Counted from the stretch's first letter, positions 11,728-23,892 are shown. The stretch is 47,425 bases of DNA from Priapulus caudatus (GCF_000485595.1 NW_014577569.1:84869-132293), one strand, 5' to 3'. Made by a program: numbers and translations. Notes: generated from the letters alone by a model not told the origin.

Positions 11728-13165
11728 GTGAGGATCTACGTGCGATCAATAAGGGAGGCCGACTTCCTACTCTATATAGATCCATTGACCAAGATCGTGC
11801 CTTGGTTCTTCGCCTTGGGACACACTCACTATGCCAGATGGATACCAGTCCACTTGCGTGACATGATTACGCTGAAAGATACTCATCCTGGTATCCACCG
11901 CCAGTTTCTGAAAGGAAACCTTGCTGTGAAAAAGACGCAGCTTCTCTGCTATTGCCATTGACCAGGCCCACGAGCAGAACAATGTCTCTGTGAAAGGTGA
12001 CGGTGGTGCTGTGGGCCTGACAGAGAACCCTGCAGCTCTGCGACGCTGGATGGTGTGTGGTCCCTAGATGGCACATGTGATTGGAGAGTTTGGGGCCTCC
12101 ACTGAGAAAAGAAAGGAGACTAACACCCGGCACCACGAGCAACCCAAATATGCACAAATGGCATTTGCAAATAATATATTTGCAATGTAGATCTTCTCGT
12201 ACTGGATACAAGAGACTTTGCAGATGCAGCAGTCATCGACACTGTGAACCAGATCGAGAAACTTGGGCAGGCCCAATGTGACATCTTTATCGGCGAGCGC
12301 TTGGTCAACCAGACGAAGCCCATCAGAGATCCCATCAAGAGGAACAACCTCCCTCTATTCATCCGGCCTCCAGTCCGAGAGAAGTCCAGGTCCCAACAAC
12401 AGCTCTCATCCCTGTTCTCTATGCTGTGCATTGCATCGCAGATACGTGATGGAAATCTGGAGGAGTTCTTTGAGCATGAAAACCAGGTGTGGCCACCAGC
12501 ATTGTCGCAAATGGGCAAACTGAGAACTGGTACCAAGTCAGACTTTGTGGGCTGTTTGGAGGACCTGGTTCCTTGACAAGAGAATGCATCCAACCCTCAG
12601 TACGGTCAACATCCTTGTTGGGGCTGCTCTCGTGAACATGCTACGAAATAGTGCTGCTAAGACATTTTACGGTTACGCGCAGCAAGTGTTCTCACCATAC
12701 ATCCTGTCTCAGCTGTAGCATGTCAGTAGAGTGGATGTCGTGTGGGATGAATATCTCCCTGAAAGTCTGAAGGGAGATATTCTGTGCTCTGGCAAAATAC
12801 GCAGCAAGAGAGGGAAGGAAGTTCGTAGACACGATGAGCCATCCAGTGCCATTCCTGGAAACTGGCCGGAGTTACTGACAACAAGACTGAGCTGTTCTAC
12901 TTCCTGGCTTCTAGTGTGACAGCCGTTGACACTGACAAACAAATAATCAGCACCAATCATGCTGACGTTCTCTATACTCAGCCCCGAGATATCTCAGGTC
13001 TTGCACCATGCACACATGAGGAGGCTGATACCCGCATCCTACTGCACCTAGCAGATGCTGTGAAGGAAGGGTATACCAAGGCATCAATACGCACAGTTGA
13101 CACGGATGTGCTAGTACTGGCAGTGTATATTAAGCAGGTTATGTGTGGTCACAAGCTCTTGTGAC
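11728..13165 (+). pseudogene. Degraded gene relic of an unnamed repetitive invertebrate family
   Basis: Successive plus-strand frames, broken by stops and frameshifts, read as one protein. Segments: FLLYIDPLTKIVPWFFALGH and HYARWIPVHLRDM (11770-11870); after a shift DQAHEQNNVSVKGDGGAVGL and ALRRWMV (11960-12060); INQIEK-like to PPVREKSR (12240-12390); FEHENQVWPPALSQMGKL; DVVWDEYLPESLKGD (12735-12780); and HEEADTRILLHLADAV then TVDTDVLVLAV (13016-13130). I recall similar stretches in multi-copy uncharacterised proteins of invertebrates, which suggests a mobile-element link. The EEAD...D-T-D-V pair resembles PIN/FEN-like nuclease motifs (inference). The breaks make it non-functional or badly sequenced. 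Confidence 0.65.
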
Positions 13166-13291
13166 TCTTCACAACTCTTTCAATGTATTAGCTTTGTTAA
13201 TTAATTTTTTAAACCAATATGATACCTTTAAAATGTAATTGTCAGGTGTAAATTAATCAAGTGATTGAATTGCATTGAAATAAATTGAATT

Positions 13292-13790
13292 GGATTTGAA
13301 TAGCAGCCATTTTGAAATTCAAGATGGCGGCCACCGACCGATAATCAGTTTGATTGCAATGTGTTCCTTGATCCCGATAATGTTGGTTTAGACACAAAGA
13401 TCATGTTTCTATATTGAATATTAGCTGAAATATTAAATGATAATGGATTTGAATGGCAGGCATTTTGAAATTCAAGATGGCGGCCACCGACCAATAATGA
13501 ATTTGAATGCACTGGGTTCATTGACCCCGATAATGTTGGTTTAGACACAAAGATTATGTTTCTATGTTGAATATTAGCTGAAATATTAAATGATAATGGA
13601 TTTGAATGGCAGCCATCTTGAAATTCAAGATGGCGACCTCTAACCGATAATGATTTTGATTGCAATGTGTTTCTTGACCCCGATAATATTAGTTTAGGCA
13701 ACAAGATCATGTTTCTATGTTGATGAATATTAGCTGTAAATGAAGGATCATGGATTTGAATGGCTGTCATCTTGAAAAATAGCCGCCATT
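13292..13790. repeat. 153-bp tandem repeat, about 3.3 units
   Basis: Units begin GGATTTGAATGGCAGCCAT at 13292, 13445, 13598 and 13752 (spacing 153, 153, 154). Each has a TTGAAATTCAAGATGGCG block and a CCCCGATAATGTTGGTTTAG-like block. Confidence 0.93.
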
Positions 13791-14450
13791 GTTGCCATGG
13801 GACAAATATGCGATGGCCCTATAGCCAAAAATCTTCCTTAAGGCATGCTCTAACCGTGTGCCAAAGGTCATGCTTGTATCATAAAAGTCACAATTCATTC
13901 ACATATCTGCCGGGCTAAGGCGCAGTGCTTCCGAGAATAGCAGTTGTTACGGCAGTTAGGAAGGGTCTACGCGTTTTCTTACTTATATATATAACGTAGA
14001 TTTTTAACAAACACTTACCGACACGCCGCAAAGTGAAGATTACCAATTAGCCGCGTACTCCTTGAAACATTGTTGCAAATCTACTATATTTAGACAATAA
14101 GAAGATAGATCCAGAATATCTAAAATATTTGATGTGTCAAAGCTCAAAATAAGTTTTTATGCATCTAATATATAAACAATATATAAGTTCCTTCCAAGGC
14201 ACAAACGAAATGCATTCAGCGTTGATAAATTAAGCGATACATACATTTCCGAATCACTCGAATGTCTGCGTTCAAACTACACGTGAGTCCGTGGTTTTTA
14301 TCATAGCAAATACCGTCGTTGGTTTACTTATTCCAAGAAGATGAATAATCATTGAACTATGGCAGTTTAGACTTAACGCGTTTATTCTGGCTGTCGAGTT
14401 AATCGGCTTACTTCGTGGTGGTGGTGGCTGACTGCGATATGATCACGATG
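13791..14450. other. No gene recognised
   Basis: AT-rich DNA without a supportable exon or repeat. Confidence 0.5.
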
Positions 14451-15155
14451 AGCCATTTTCGTGCTACATATACGTCATGTTTGGCTTTACGTTGCGTTAT
14501 GCACGCGGGTTTCGAGAGATCATCTGCATGGAATCTCTGGGCGGGCCCGATCAGGATTGATCGGATTTCTCCAATTTCGTCACAATCATCGTAATTAACT
14601 TTGCAAAAACGCGCGTTTAGGATTGATCTGACGCACGAGTGTAGAGCATGTGTGCGCAACATTCTGCAACATTATGCGCTTTTTGTTTGCGCGGATTCAT
14701 CGAATAATCAGATGCGGAACTAGGTTTTTGTCCCGCGTTCCCGCTGAAGATTGCCCGGTATCAAAGGGCGTGTAAATCCGTGAGAGGTCGGGGCCGGCGC
14801 AGGGTCCCTATATATAAATATTTATATATAAGGACTCTAGGCCGGCAGCAACAGAGGTCGAAAATGTTGAATGGGATCAGCACCTGGTGAGCACATTTGA
14901 TATTATTGTGAAGTGTGAATTAAGCGAGCTGACTGACGTAGATCCGGCTCAGGGTGCCCGGCTTGCCTGTCTGATTGCCTTGCTGCGTCTAGAAAGACTG
15001 ATGCCGTTTAACATAAGCATGCGTAACGGTATATGACCCGTTAATTATCATTGTCCATTGTACATAATATATACCGGGCAGTAGGGAATGGATAGACGGG
15101 CTGACGGTCGCACGGACGGACGGACTGACGGTTGGATCGATCGATGAATGGATTG
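14451..15155. repeat. Left arm of a 3.3-kb inverted repeat
   Basis: Reverse complement, with indels, of 16800-17733. Anchor blocks: GATGAGCCATTTT, CTGCATGGAATCTCT, GATTGATCGGATTTCT, CCGTGAGAGGTCGGGG, GCATGCGTAACGGTATA and TGACGGTTGGATC. The arm carries an AT palindrome (TATATAAATATTTATATATA) near 14810. Confidence 0.92.
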
Positions 15156-15217
15156 ATGGATGGATGGATGGATGGATGGATGGATGGATGGATGGATGGA
15201 TGGATGGATGGATGGAT
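15153..15217 (+). repeat. GGAT microsatellite, left side of gap
   Basis: About 16 GGAT/GATG units running into the N gap. Confidence 0.95.
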
Positions 15218-15242
15218 NNNNNNNNNNNNNNNNNNNNNNNNN
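15218..15242. other. Assembly gap, 25 N
   Basis: 25 N inside the core of the inverted repeat; true length unknown. Confidence 1.
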
Positions 15243-15361
15243 GTCTATTATGTCTATTTATCTTAACTATACGATCGATCGGTTGGTTTAAGGTGGGCGC
15301 CTTATCTGCCTGTCTGCGCGTCTTACTTCTCGGTCCGTCCAGTCAAGGCAGTCACATTAAT

Positions 15362-16810
15362 CTAATCCACCCGTCCATTCCCATCAGAACCAATCCAATC
15401 CATCCATCATTCATTCGCATCTAATCACCATCCATCCATCTATCCATCCACCCATCCATCCATCATTCCAAGTCCAGGCCAATCCATCCATCCAATCACA
15501 TCCCATCCATCCATCACAAATCCATCCCATCCCATCCAATCCATCCATCCATTGTCCAATCAATCCAATTCCATTCCGCATCCATCCATCCATCCAATCC
15601 AGCCATCCATCCATCATCCATGCCATCCATCCATCCACCCATCCATTCCATCCATCCAATCCATCCATTCCAATCCATCCATCCGATCCATCCATCCATC
15701 ATCCATCATCCATCCATCCAATCATCCTTCCCTCCATTCATTCATCCAAGTCCAAATCCATTTCCATCCATGCCATTCCATCCATCCATCATCCACTCCA
15801 ATCCAATCCATCTCCATCCATCCCATCCATCCATCCATCCATCCATCCATCCATCCATCCATCCAGTCCATACACCATTCCATCATCCAATCCATCCAAT
15901 CCATCCATTTATCACATCCATCCACCATGCCAATCCATCCATCCATCCATCCAAATCCACTCCATCCAGCCAATCCCATCCATCCATCCCAATCCATCCA
16001 TCCATTCATCCATTCACATCCATCCATCCATCCATCCAATCTATCCATCCAATCCATCAATCGCATCCATCCATTCACATCCATCCATCCGCATGCCCAT
16101 CCCATCATCCATCCCATCCAATCCATCCATCTAGCCATGCCATCCAATCCATTCACATCATCAATCCATCCACCGCGTTTACTTGTTTTATAGTTTTCTT
16201 GTTCCATCATTCTCTCGGGTTCCATTCCATTCCATCCAATCCATCCATCCATCCATCCTTCCCTCCATATCATCCATCACTCCATCCAATCCATCCATGC
16301 CATCCATCCTTCCCTCCGATGGCAATCCAATTCTATCCAATCCACTCCACCCATGCCATTCGCATCCATTCCATCCATTTCCATCCATTCCATCCCATCC
16401 ATCCATCCATTCCATCCATCCAGCCATCCATCACTTCCTTCCCATCCAATCCATCCAGTGCCATCCACTCATCCATCCATCATCCAATCCATCCAATACC
16501 CAATCCGGATTCCAGCCATTTCCATCCACCGCAACCCACCCACCCAATTCCATCCATCCAATCCATCCAATCCATCCATCCATCAATCCATCCATCCATC
16601 CATCCATCCATCCATCCATCCATGTCCATCCAATCCAAATCCATCCATCCATCCATTCCAAATCCATCCATCCATTCCATCCAATCCATCACATCCATCC
16701 ATCCATCCATCCATCCCATCCCTTCCATCCACTGCCATCCATCCATCCATCCATCATCCATCCATCCTTCCAATCCATCCATCCATCCAATCATCATCCA
16801 TTTCAATCGA
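15362..16810 (-). repeat. CCAT tetranucleotide satellite, ~1.4 kb
   Basis: Imperfect CCAT/CATC array with CAAT, CATT and TCCC variants, i.e. GGAT on the minus strand. Interrupted at about 16160-16215 by non-repeat DNA. Long His/Pro/Ser frames are artefacts. Confidence 0.97.
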
Positions 16811-17733
16811 TTGCGGATCCAAAAACCGTCAGTCGGTCCGGTGCGTGCGACCGGTTCAGCCGTTTAATTCCATTCACCTACTGCCCGGTATATTTATTAC
16901 TGTATGACAATGGACAAGTGATAATTGAACGGGTCATTTATACCGTTACGCATGCTTTATGTTAAACGATCAGTCTGTTCTAGACGCTAGTGGCAAAAGG
17001 CAATCAGGACAGGCAAAGCCGGGCACCTGAGCCGGAAACGCTACGGTCAGTCAGCTCGGCTTAATTCCACAAACTTGCACCAATAATTCAAATGTGCTCA
17101 CCACAGGTGCTGGAATCCCCGACTTCAACATTTTCGACCTCTGTTGCTGCCGGGCCTAGAGGCCCTATATATAAATATTTATAATAAATAATAGGGGACC
17201 CTGGCGGCCGGCCCCGACCTCTCACGGATTACACCGCCTCTTATTGATGACCGGGCAATCTTCAAGCGGGGGGAAACGCGGGACAAAAAACCTTAGTGGC
17301 CGCATCGTGATTATTCAGACATGAAATCATGCCGGGGCAAACAAAAAAGCGTGGCGGGTATAATGTTGCAGGAATGTGTGTGTGTGCGCCACACAATGCT
17401 CTACACTCGTGTTTGGTCGGTGGTGTTTGTGGTCCAGTGATCAATGGTTTCCTAAAAAAACGCGCGTTTTGCATATAAATACGGTGTTTATGCGAATTAC
17501 TGGCGATTGATTGTGCGGGGAACGAAATTTGGGAAGAAATCCGATCAATCCCTGATCGGGGCCCGCGTCGTGCGTGGTAGAGATTCCATGCAGAATGATT
17601 CGTCTTGCTCGAGAGTGTAGGTTAGATCCGCCGGTGGGCTGTGTGTGCTAAATGAGTGTGTGCGGGGGGTACAACGACGTAGAGAAGCCAAAACATGGAC
17701 GTATATGTATAAGCACTGGGAAAATGGCTCATC
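16800..17733. repeat. Right arm of the 3.3-kb inverted repeat
   Basis: Inverted partner of 14451-15155 and about 230 bp longer. Extra segments suggest the left arm has lost sequence. A GATA microsatellite follows immediately. Confidence 0.92.
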
Positions 17734-17823
<90 letters not shown>

Positions 17824-17825
17824 TA
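17733..17825 (+). repeat. GATA microsatellite
   Basis: About 23 TAGA units. Confidence 0.97.
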
Positions 17826-19364
17826 GGTATATCAGCTAAATTATATATTTATGCCGCAGCTGACATTGCAAAGAAACACTAGAGCATCTGTGCAGACATG
17901 CACCGCATTGTTGAGCCGTCGGTGGCTGGATCCGTTAACCACAAGTGTACGGCACATGTTCATTAAATCCTCCCTAATGCACGCGCAACAAGTTTTTGGA
18001 TGAACATATTTCATACTATTTCTTGCAATCCGCAGATTGTTGGCATCCGCAATGCTGGGCTTTATTCCAGCTGTAACGTTGCTCCCACCCCCCGCCCGCC
18101 AATGCAATGCCGCCCGCCGTTTAACCCGCCAGGAATTTTCCGAAAGCAAATTCCACAAGAATTTGACTTGTTTCCTTAAAGCTCTATGAATGATTAGGAA
18201 GGCGCGCGAACGATGTGAGAGAACCTACTACTACTACGCTTACTACTGACGCTACAACACTACTATAGACTACGCTTGTCAGGTCGCCTGGCCTGAAATG
18301 ATTGAAAGTTTCTGCTATAGTGTGTTTCTTCGATAATTAATCGACTTTGATTAAATGATCTAATGGGGCGGAGGGTGATTATTCAGGCGCGTGCAGCTAG
18401 ATCAATATAGTTAATGTTAATGGCTTCTTGGTTGTTAAACCACATAGTGTGAGATGCGTAGCATAGCATAGCGTACATAGTCTGATGCATTTAAAATAGG
18501 CCTACGATCCCCGTTTATGTCGAGCTATGTGTTTCTTGTCTCGGCGCATGCAAGGTGGATAACATAACTTATATATAATGCCAGTAATCAATAAACACAT
18601 TTATTATACATTCGCGTTTTCGCTAGATTTCACAAGTAAGCGCTTCGATCCCAGAAAACAAAGCGATTTTCGAGCAGGAGTCGCGTGAAGTCTGGCTTCA
18701 CAGCCTCCAATTCATCGATGCATCCGCTCCGTGTGTCGTGTTGCGACCAACAACAACCCGCCCGCTCGGCGCCACAGCCCGTTTATGGTGGGCTTATAAT
18801 CGATTGCAATGTTACAATCGCGTGTTGCTTCCACTGCCTCACGGCGCTGACTCGGCACCGTAGACTAAACGACTTCGGATGATTGCGCGAGACTTTATCC
18901 TCAGCATCCCGCGCGAAAAAACAACAACAACTTGCGAGTCTCGCATCTAGGCGAGGTCAGCCTCACCCGCGCGCGCGAAACAAGCCACCGGAGGGAATGC
19001 TCCGTCCGACCCGAAAACAAATTAACCCGGCAGAAGCGCGGCTGTCGCGAACCTCACTCCCAGCGCAGTTAATATCAGTACCGAAAACCATGACACCGCG
19101 GGTGCGCGCTTGGAATAAGGATTTAACGCGTTGTTAGTAGGGAAGTGACAGCTGTTCAAGCCGCCTGCTCGTGTGTATGTACTATAACGGCTATCATACC
19201 GCTAGTTAGGCCAATTTCGTTACTCCGAGTACGGAAACATGTAGAGCCCAGTGCACCGGCGGCGTTCGTCTGGTCAGTGGCTTCTCGGTGTGTTATCTAG
19301 CCGACGGGTTGCTATTGACGCGTGAACAGGCGGGTTACGATCACAAACACGCGGGTTGTCAAAC

Positions 19365-19370
<6 letters not shown>
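17826..19370. other. No gene recognised
   Basis: A 105-codon minus frame (17841-18158) is Cys-rich with balanced composition but matches nothing I know. The stretch 18660-19140 is CpG-rich with two plus frames of 65 and 84 codons, also unrecognised. A promoter or first exon is possible but unsupported. Confidence 0.4.
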
Positions 19371-19398
<28 letters not shown>

Positions 19399-19978
19399 CG
19401 AACAGCTGCTGTCTTTGCACGGCGACGCGCGCGCCGTCTTGACGTGGCGGCGTGCGGGAGCACTACAGATGAAATATTCTCGTTTTGTTATTTTCCACGC
19501 ACTTTCTTACGCGAGAGAGGGAGAAGGGGTAAATATGTTTACAATTTCGCGACTCGATCCTGCTAAGTGGCGACGTGTTTGGTAAATAACATAATATCTG
19601 CGCAGCTGCTCTCTTTTTTCACTTCAATCGCTGTTAAGAAATACCGGAGACGGTTTACTGTTTTAACGAGAAAAAAATGCTGTTTGTTTTTTTCTCACGC
19701 ACGCAGAGAAACTCTTTTAAGTTTCCATGGAAAAGCCCATGTGGCGGGTTGAAGGTGAAGGCGGTCTCGACACGCGGGTCTCCTGTAGTTGTAGGTTTAT
19801 TTCCCGAGAGGTCGGGTTTAAAAATGCGCGCGATTATTTTTCACAGAGCAGTTTTGTTTAATAAGCCTTCAGGTCGGTTCATGTCGCTGCAAGTAAAACA
19901 TTAACGAGAGAAGATAAGTATCAGTAGATCGATCGAGATTGCACGATTCTACATAAAGTGTCGTTTGCTCGTGTGCGC

Positions 19979-19982
<4 letters not shown>

Positions 19983-20048
<66 letters not shown>

Positions 20049-20059
20049 GGGTTAGGGTT
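19983..20059 (+). repeat. GT microsatellite ending in TTAGGG repeats
   Basis: About 31 GT units, then TTAGGGTTAGGGTTAG (20046-20061). Confidence 0.95.
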
Positions 20060-20099
20060 AGCTATGCACCTGCATAGCTAATGTGCACACAACTATCAT

Positions 20100-20543
20100 C
20101 GCTAAACCGTGGGGTCGTTACATCGTGACATCGCACGGCGTTCCGTGTCGCCATGCTGTCTCTCTCGGTGTCGTTCACGTGTAACGTGCCGGTCGACGCT
20201 CCGACGACGTGCCGCAGACGACCTTTGACTTCTGACGTCACCGGTGACGAGGTAACGGTCAGCAGCGAGGAAAGCAGCCTCGTGTGCGACGTCGTCGCCG
20301 CCGCTTGGGGCGCTGCCGACGCGACCTCGGTCGCCGACGGCGTGTGCGCGACGACGGACGACGAGGAGGAGGCGTCGGCTGATACGACGGACTTTACGAA
20401 AGACGCGGCCGACGACGGAGAGCGTAAAGGTCATCGGAAGGTCATCAGAGCCGCCGACAACGACGTCGCCGCACGCGCAACGACGACCGACGACGCCGAC
20501 CACAATGACGCTGACGCAGCCAGCAATGACGCAGCCGATGACG

Positions 20544-20545
<2 letters not shown>
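20100..20545. other. CpG-rich block between two GT tracts, possible exon
   Basis: Rich in CGACG and GACGAC, open on both strands (163 codons plus, 133 codons minus). The plus frame is Asp/Ala/Thr-rich and runs into the following GT tract. No domain recognised; it could be a CpG island or degenerate GAC repeat. Confidence 0.3.
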
Positions 20546-20601
<56 letters not shown>

Positions 20602-20610
20602 TGCGTATGT
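20546..20610 (+). repeat. GT microsatellite
   Basis: About 24 GT units with variants at the end. Confidence 0.95.
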
Positions 20611-21690
20611 GAGTTCTTTATTAGATTTTTATTGGATCTTATAGAATCGTATACGTACGCCTCAATTAATCGCCAAACATGTTCACGCCTGCTTTAGATG
20701 ATGACTGATTGACTGATGACTAATCAACTGATGATCGTTGAATCTAATAAACTGTGATTTCGTTAAGTGATATATCTAATTTACACATCACACTCGGCTG
20801 ATGATTTCAATAAATACACTACGTAACATTTACGTTTGCGTTTCAATATCTCCACACACACTGGTGGAGCCTATCTTGTAAAAAAAATCTTCCTGCCTGC
20901 TATTTCTTTTAGCTAAAACCAACTTTGCGTTTTTCCGCAGTAAATAACATCAATATGACAAAAAATAACACGGACGCAAATTATTATTTATAGCGTTAAA
21001 GGCTGTATTATATATACGCTGCACCATATAAATATTCGATTTCACAATAAGAGCATTTGTGGGTTTGTATTTACAGCATCAGCAGCAATCAATGTATTAG
21101 TGTTACGAGTGACCGTAGAGTGATGATTTAATTAGCATCATTAAATTTTATGAATGTTCGTACACTGATTTCGTTTTCAGGTTATAGTCGATGTCAAACA
21201 AGCGTAGTCAGTGTAGTACTTTAGTACTAGTACTAAGCAAAAACACAAACACGTGCGCACACATTCAAGCGCATTCTATACGTTCAAAGAATAACTTGAC
21301 AGCTGGGCGGTATAAGATTTCATAAATATTCGGAACCACGCTCTAAACATGAAATACCATACGGGGCGATGTAAAATATAATAATATATTATCAATAGCG
21401 TATTCAGCGACCCCTACCGAAAGCAAACGTAGTCAAACCCAGACTCGCACGATAATAAATAATTATCGTCCATTGTTTCGGCACCGTTTTACAATACCCG
21501 CGAAAGGCATCGAAACGTCCGTAACAAATAAATAAGACAACCGCTGTGATATTATATAGTCACTATCACCGACTGGGTAGGAGTAAGTGACCTATTGTAA
21601 CCCGCTTAAGGCAAATGAATTATGATTGATAGCTAATTAATAAAATATACTAGTTTATTAATTATTCATAATAGATAATTAACTATAATT
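20611..21690. other. AT-rich DNA, nothing recognised
   Basis: Low-GC unique-looking sequence; no exon, RNA or repeat family supported. Confidence 0.5.
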
Positions 21691-21692
21691 AG

Positions 21693-21973
21693 TAATCAAC
21701 CATCATGCGCTTTGCTGTGGCGTCGTAGGCTTGCCCGGAACCGCTGGTAGACGCGCAGCGCATATCGCTTCTCGAAGATCGAGCCATTGAGATTCCCGCT
21801 TCTCCCCTCCTTTCCGGATTTACTCCCCTTCCGCCGCGACGGGACGTTGTTCTCCTTGTCGTCTGACGGGCACAGTGGAAGCTGCGGACATCGGAGCTTG
21901 TCTGCCTGACGAATCACTTGCGACTCCTTGATCGGGCTCAGCGTAGTAACGCCACAATCCTATAGAGCGCAGC
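21693..21973 (-). CDS. Possible additional minus-strand exon, unrecognised
   Basis: After an AG at CGCTCTATAG on the minus strand a frame runs to TGA. It begins near CGVTTLSPIKESQVIRQADK, includes DDKENNVPSRRKG and ends RASLRRHSKAHDG. Composition is balanced and basic, unlike the low-complexity shadow frames around. It lies about 2 kb downstream of exon 14 on the same strand, so it could be an alternative last exon of the formin or part of another gene. Its phase does not fit the exon 13 donor, and a donor inside exon 14 (GAGTAC|GTGAAG) would be needed. I cannot assign a function. Confidence 0.3.
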
Positions 21974-22414
21974 ACCGTCGGTATGATTAGCTCACTAACG
22001 AGTGCCGGCATTATGGCATATTCACGCGTAGAATCAGGTGAAAGTGAAGAAGGAGGAAAGTTCAAAGAGATGGCAGCGCAAAAGAGGAATGAATGAATAA
22101 CAGAGGGAGAGTAAAAGAAAAGAAAGAGAAAGAGTGCGCACATGAGTGACACACAGTGAGAGGGGGGGGGCGTTGGGAGACCCAAGCACACATGTACACA
22201 CAATAGCCGGTTAGAAATCATTATACATTAATTTTTTTTATATGATATCAGAGTAATTAGAAATGCAATATTGATTTCTAACATTTCCAAATTATTAAGT
22301 ATTTTCCGGAGAAGGTCCATAGGAAAGTATTGTCCACTCAGCCAAGTCTATGACAAAACATTATAGGTTGGTTTTTGTCGCGCGAGTATTCTGAACATGG
22401 TGTATATAGCATGA

Positions 22415-22870
22415 GACATTGGTTAGGGTTAGGGTTAACGGCATGCTTCGGGTAGGGCGTTGGGGTTAGAGTTAGGGTTGGGGTACGATTAAAGGTTTGG
22501 GTTAGGGTTAGGATCACGGATAGAAGTAGAGTCAGAGTTAGGGTTGTGGTTCGAGAGAGCGTTAGCGTTATAGTAACAATTAGGGTTGGGTTTAGAATTA
22601 TGGTTAGTATTAGAGTTGGAAATGGGGTTATGTATCGAGACAGCATGAGCGTTGAAGTTATGGTGCGAGAGAGCGTTAATGTTAGGGTTATAGTTGCGGT
22701 TGAAGTTAGAATTGTGGTATAGTTTGGTTTTAGGATAACACCGGTTTAGCTTACTTACAGGGTTAGTGCAGTGTTTAGCGTTAGGGTTAGAGGTATGATT
22801 TGGGTTATTGTTAGTATTAGTGATTGGGTTAGGGTTAGGGTTCTGTTTAGTGTTTGGGTCCGGGTTCTGT
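22415..22870 (+). repeat. Degenerate TTAGGG-like repeat
   Basis: Runs of GGTTAGGGTTAGGGTTA at 22422 and 22826, with degenerate GTTAGAGTTAGGGTT between. Confidence 0.85.
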
Positions 22871-23330
22871 TCAGTGTTGTGCTTAAGGCTAAATTTACTA
22901 CGTCACGAATTTTCTATGGTGAAATTTGTAAAATTTTTGTTGCCATTTTTTTACATTAAAAGTAAGAACTAACGAGACTAAACCTATTGTCAAATTCTTA
23001 CCTGATAAAATTGTTTCTCAACTAGTTAAAAATCCAAAAAACCTGGACGATTTGATATTAGTGTTCCTGACATTAATTGCTTGCTATGGGCTATGTATGC
23101 GTCACGAGTGCATGTATGTTCACATCGAAAAATATAGTAAAATAATAATATATATAATATATAAGAAGTATAATGCAGCAATTTAACCATAAAAAGTGAG
23201 CAGAATTACTTGTATTTTGTGAAAAAGTAGAAATATTTTTTTTATTTACGGTGACGTAATCACTTTAAGGATAGTGTTAGAGTTCAGGTGAAGGGTAGGG
23301 ATAGTGTGATATGAGACATATGGTAGAGAA
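22871..23330. other. AT-rich DNA, nothing recognised
   Basis: No supported feature. Confidence 0.5.
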
Positions 23331-23339
23331 AGAGAACGA

Positions 23340-23354
23340 AAGAGAGTAAGAGAG

Positions 23355-23396
<42 letters not shown>

Positions 23397-23412
23397 AGAG
23401 AGAGAGAGCGAC
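23340..23412 (+). repeat. GA microsatellite
   Basis: AGAGAG with GAACGAAAG interruptions. Confidence 0.93.
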
Positions 23413-23838
23413 AGGAGTTAACAACGGCGATGTGCCTTTTCTGAATCTAATTCTCGGTAAAGAGACATTCGTCAGTCTGCAATGAGATACAATTCCTCTT
23501 CTGACCAGCCAGACCCGGTCAAAATTCGAAAGTGGGATCATTTGTGAATTATAGTGACCGATCATTGCATGGGGAATGTACTTTATGCTGTTGCTACTGT
23601 TGCTGCTGATAATGATGGTGATGACGCCGCTGCCGACGACGACAATAATGATGTTAATGAGGATGATGATGATACATCTCAGTGCTTACCTTGATAGCCG
23701 AGCTACCGCCTCGCACGGGGGTGGACGTCGGCATGTTATCATATACAGACACTGGTGTCCGCGTGCCAACGTCAACTGGCTTGTTATCTGCAAGAGTAAT
23801 GGATCCTGATACTATATATATATATATGTATATATAGC

Positions 23839-23892
23839 CAAGAGCTAATAATACCTAATAATATCTAATAATATAGGCATTATTAGCTCTTG
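23839..23892. repeat. Small palindromic element, copy 1
   Basis: Imperfect inverted repeat with arms CAAGAGCTAATAATACCTA and the complement of CAAGAGCTAATAATGCCTA, beside a TA tract. Confidence 0.8.

Noticed and set aside
15362-16965. His/Pro/Ser-rich frames up to 415 codons in the CCAT array
   Set aside because: Tetranucleotide repeat artefacts, open on several frames and both strands.
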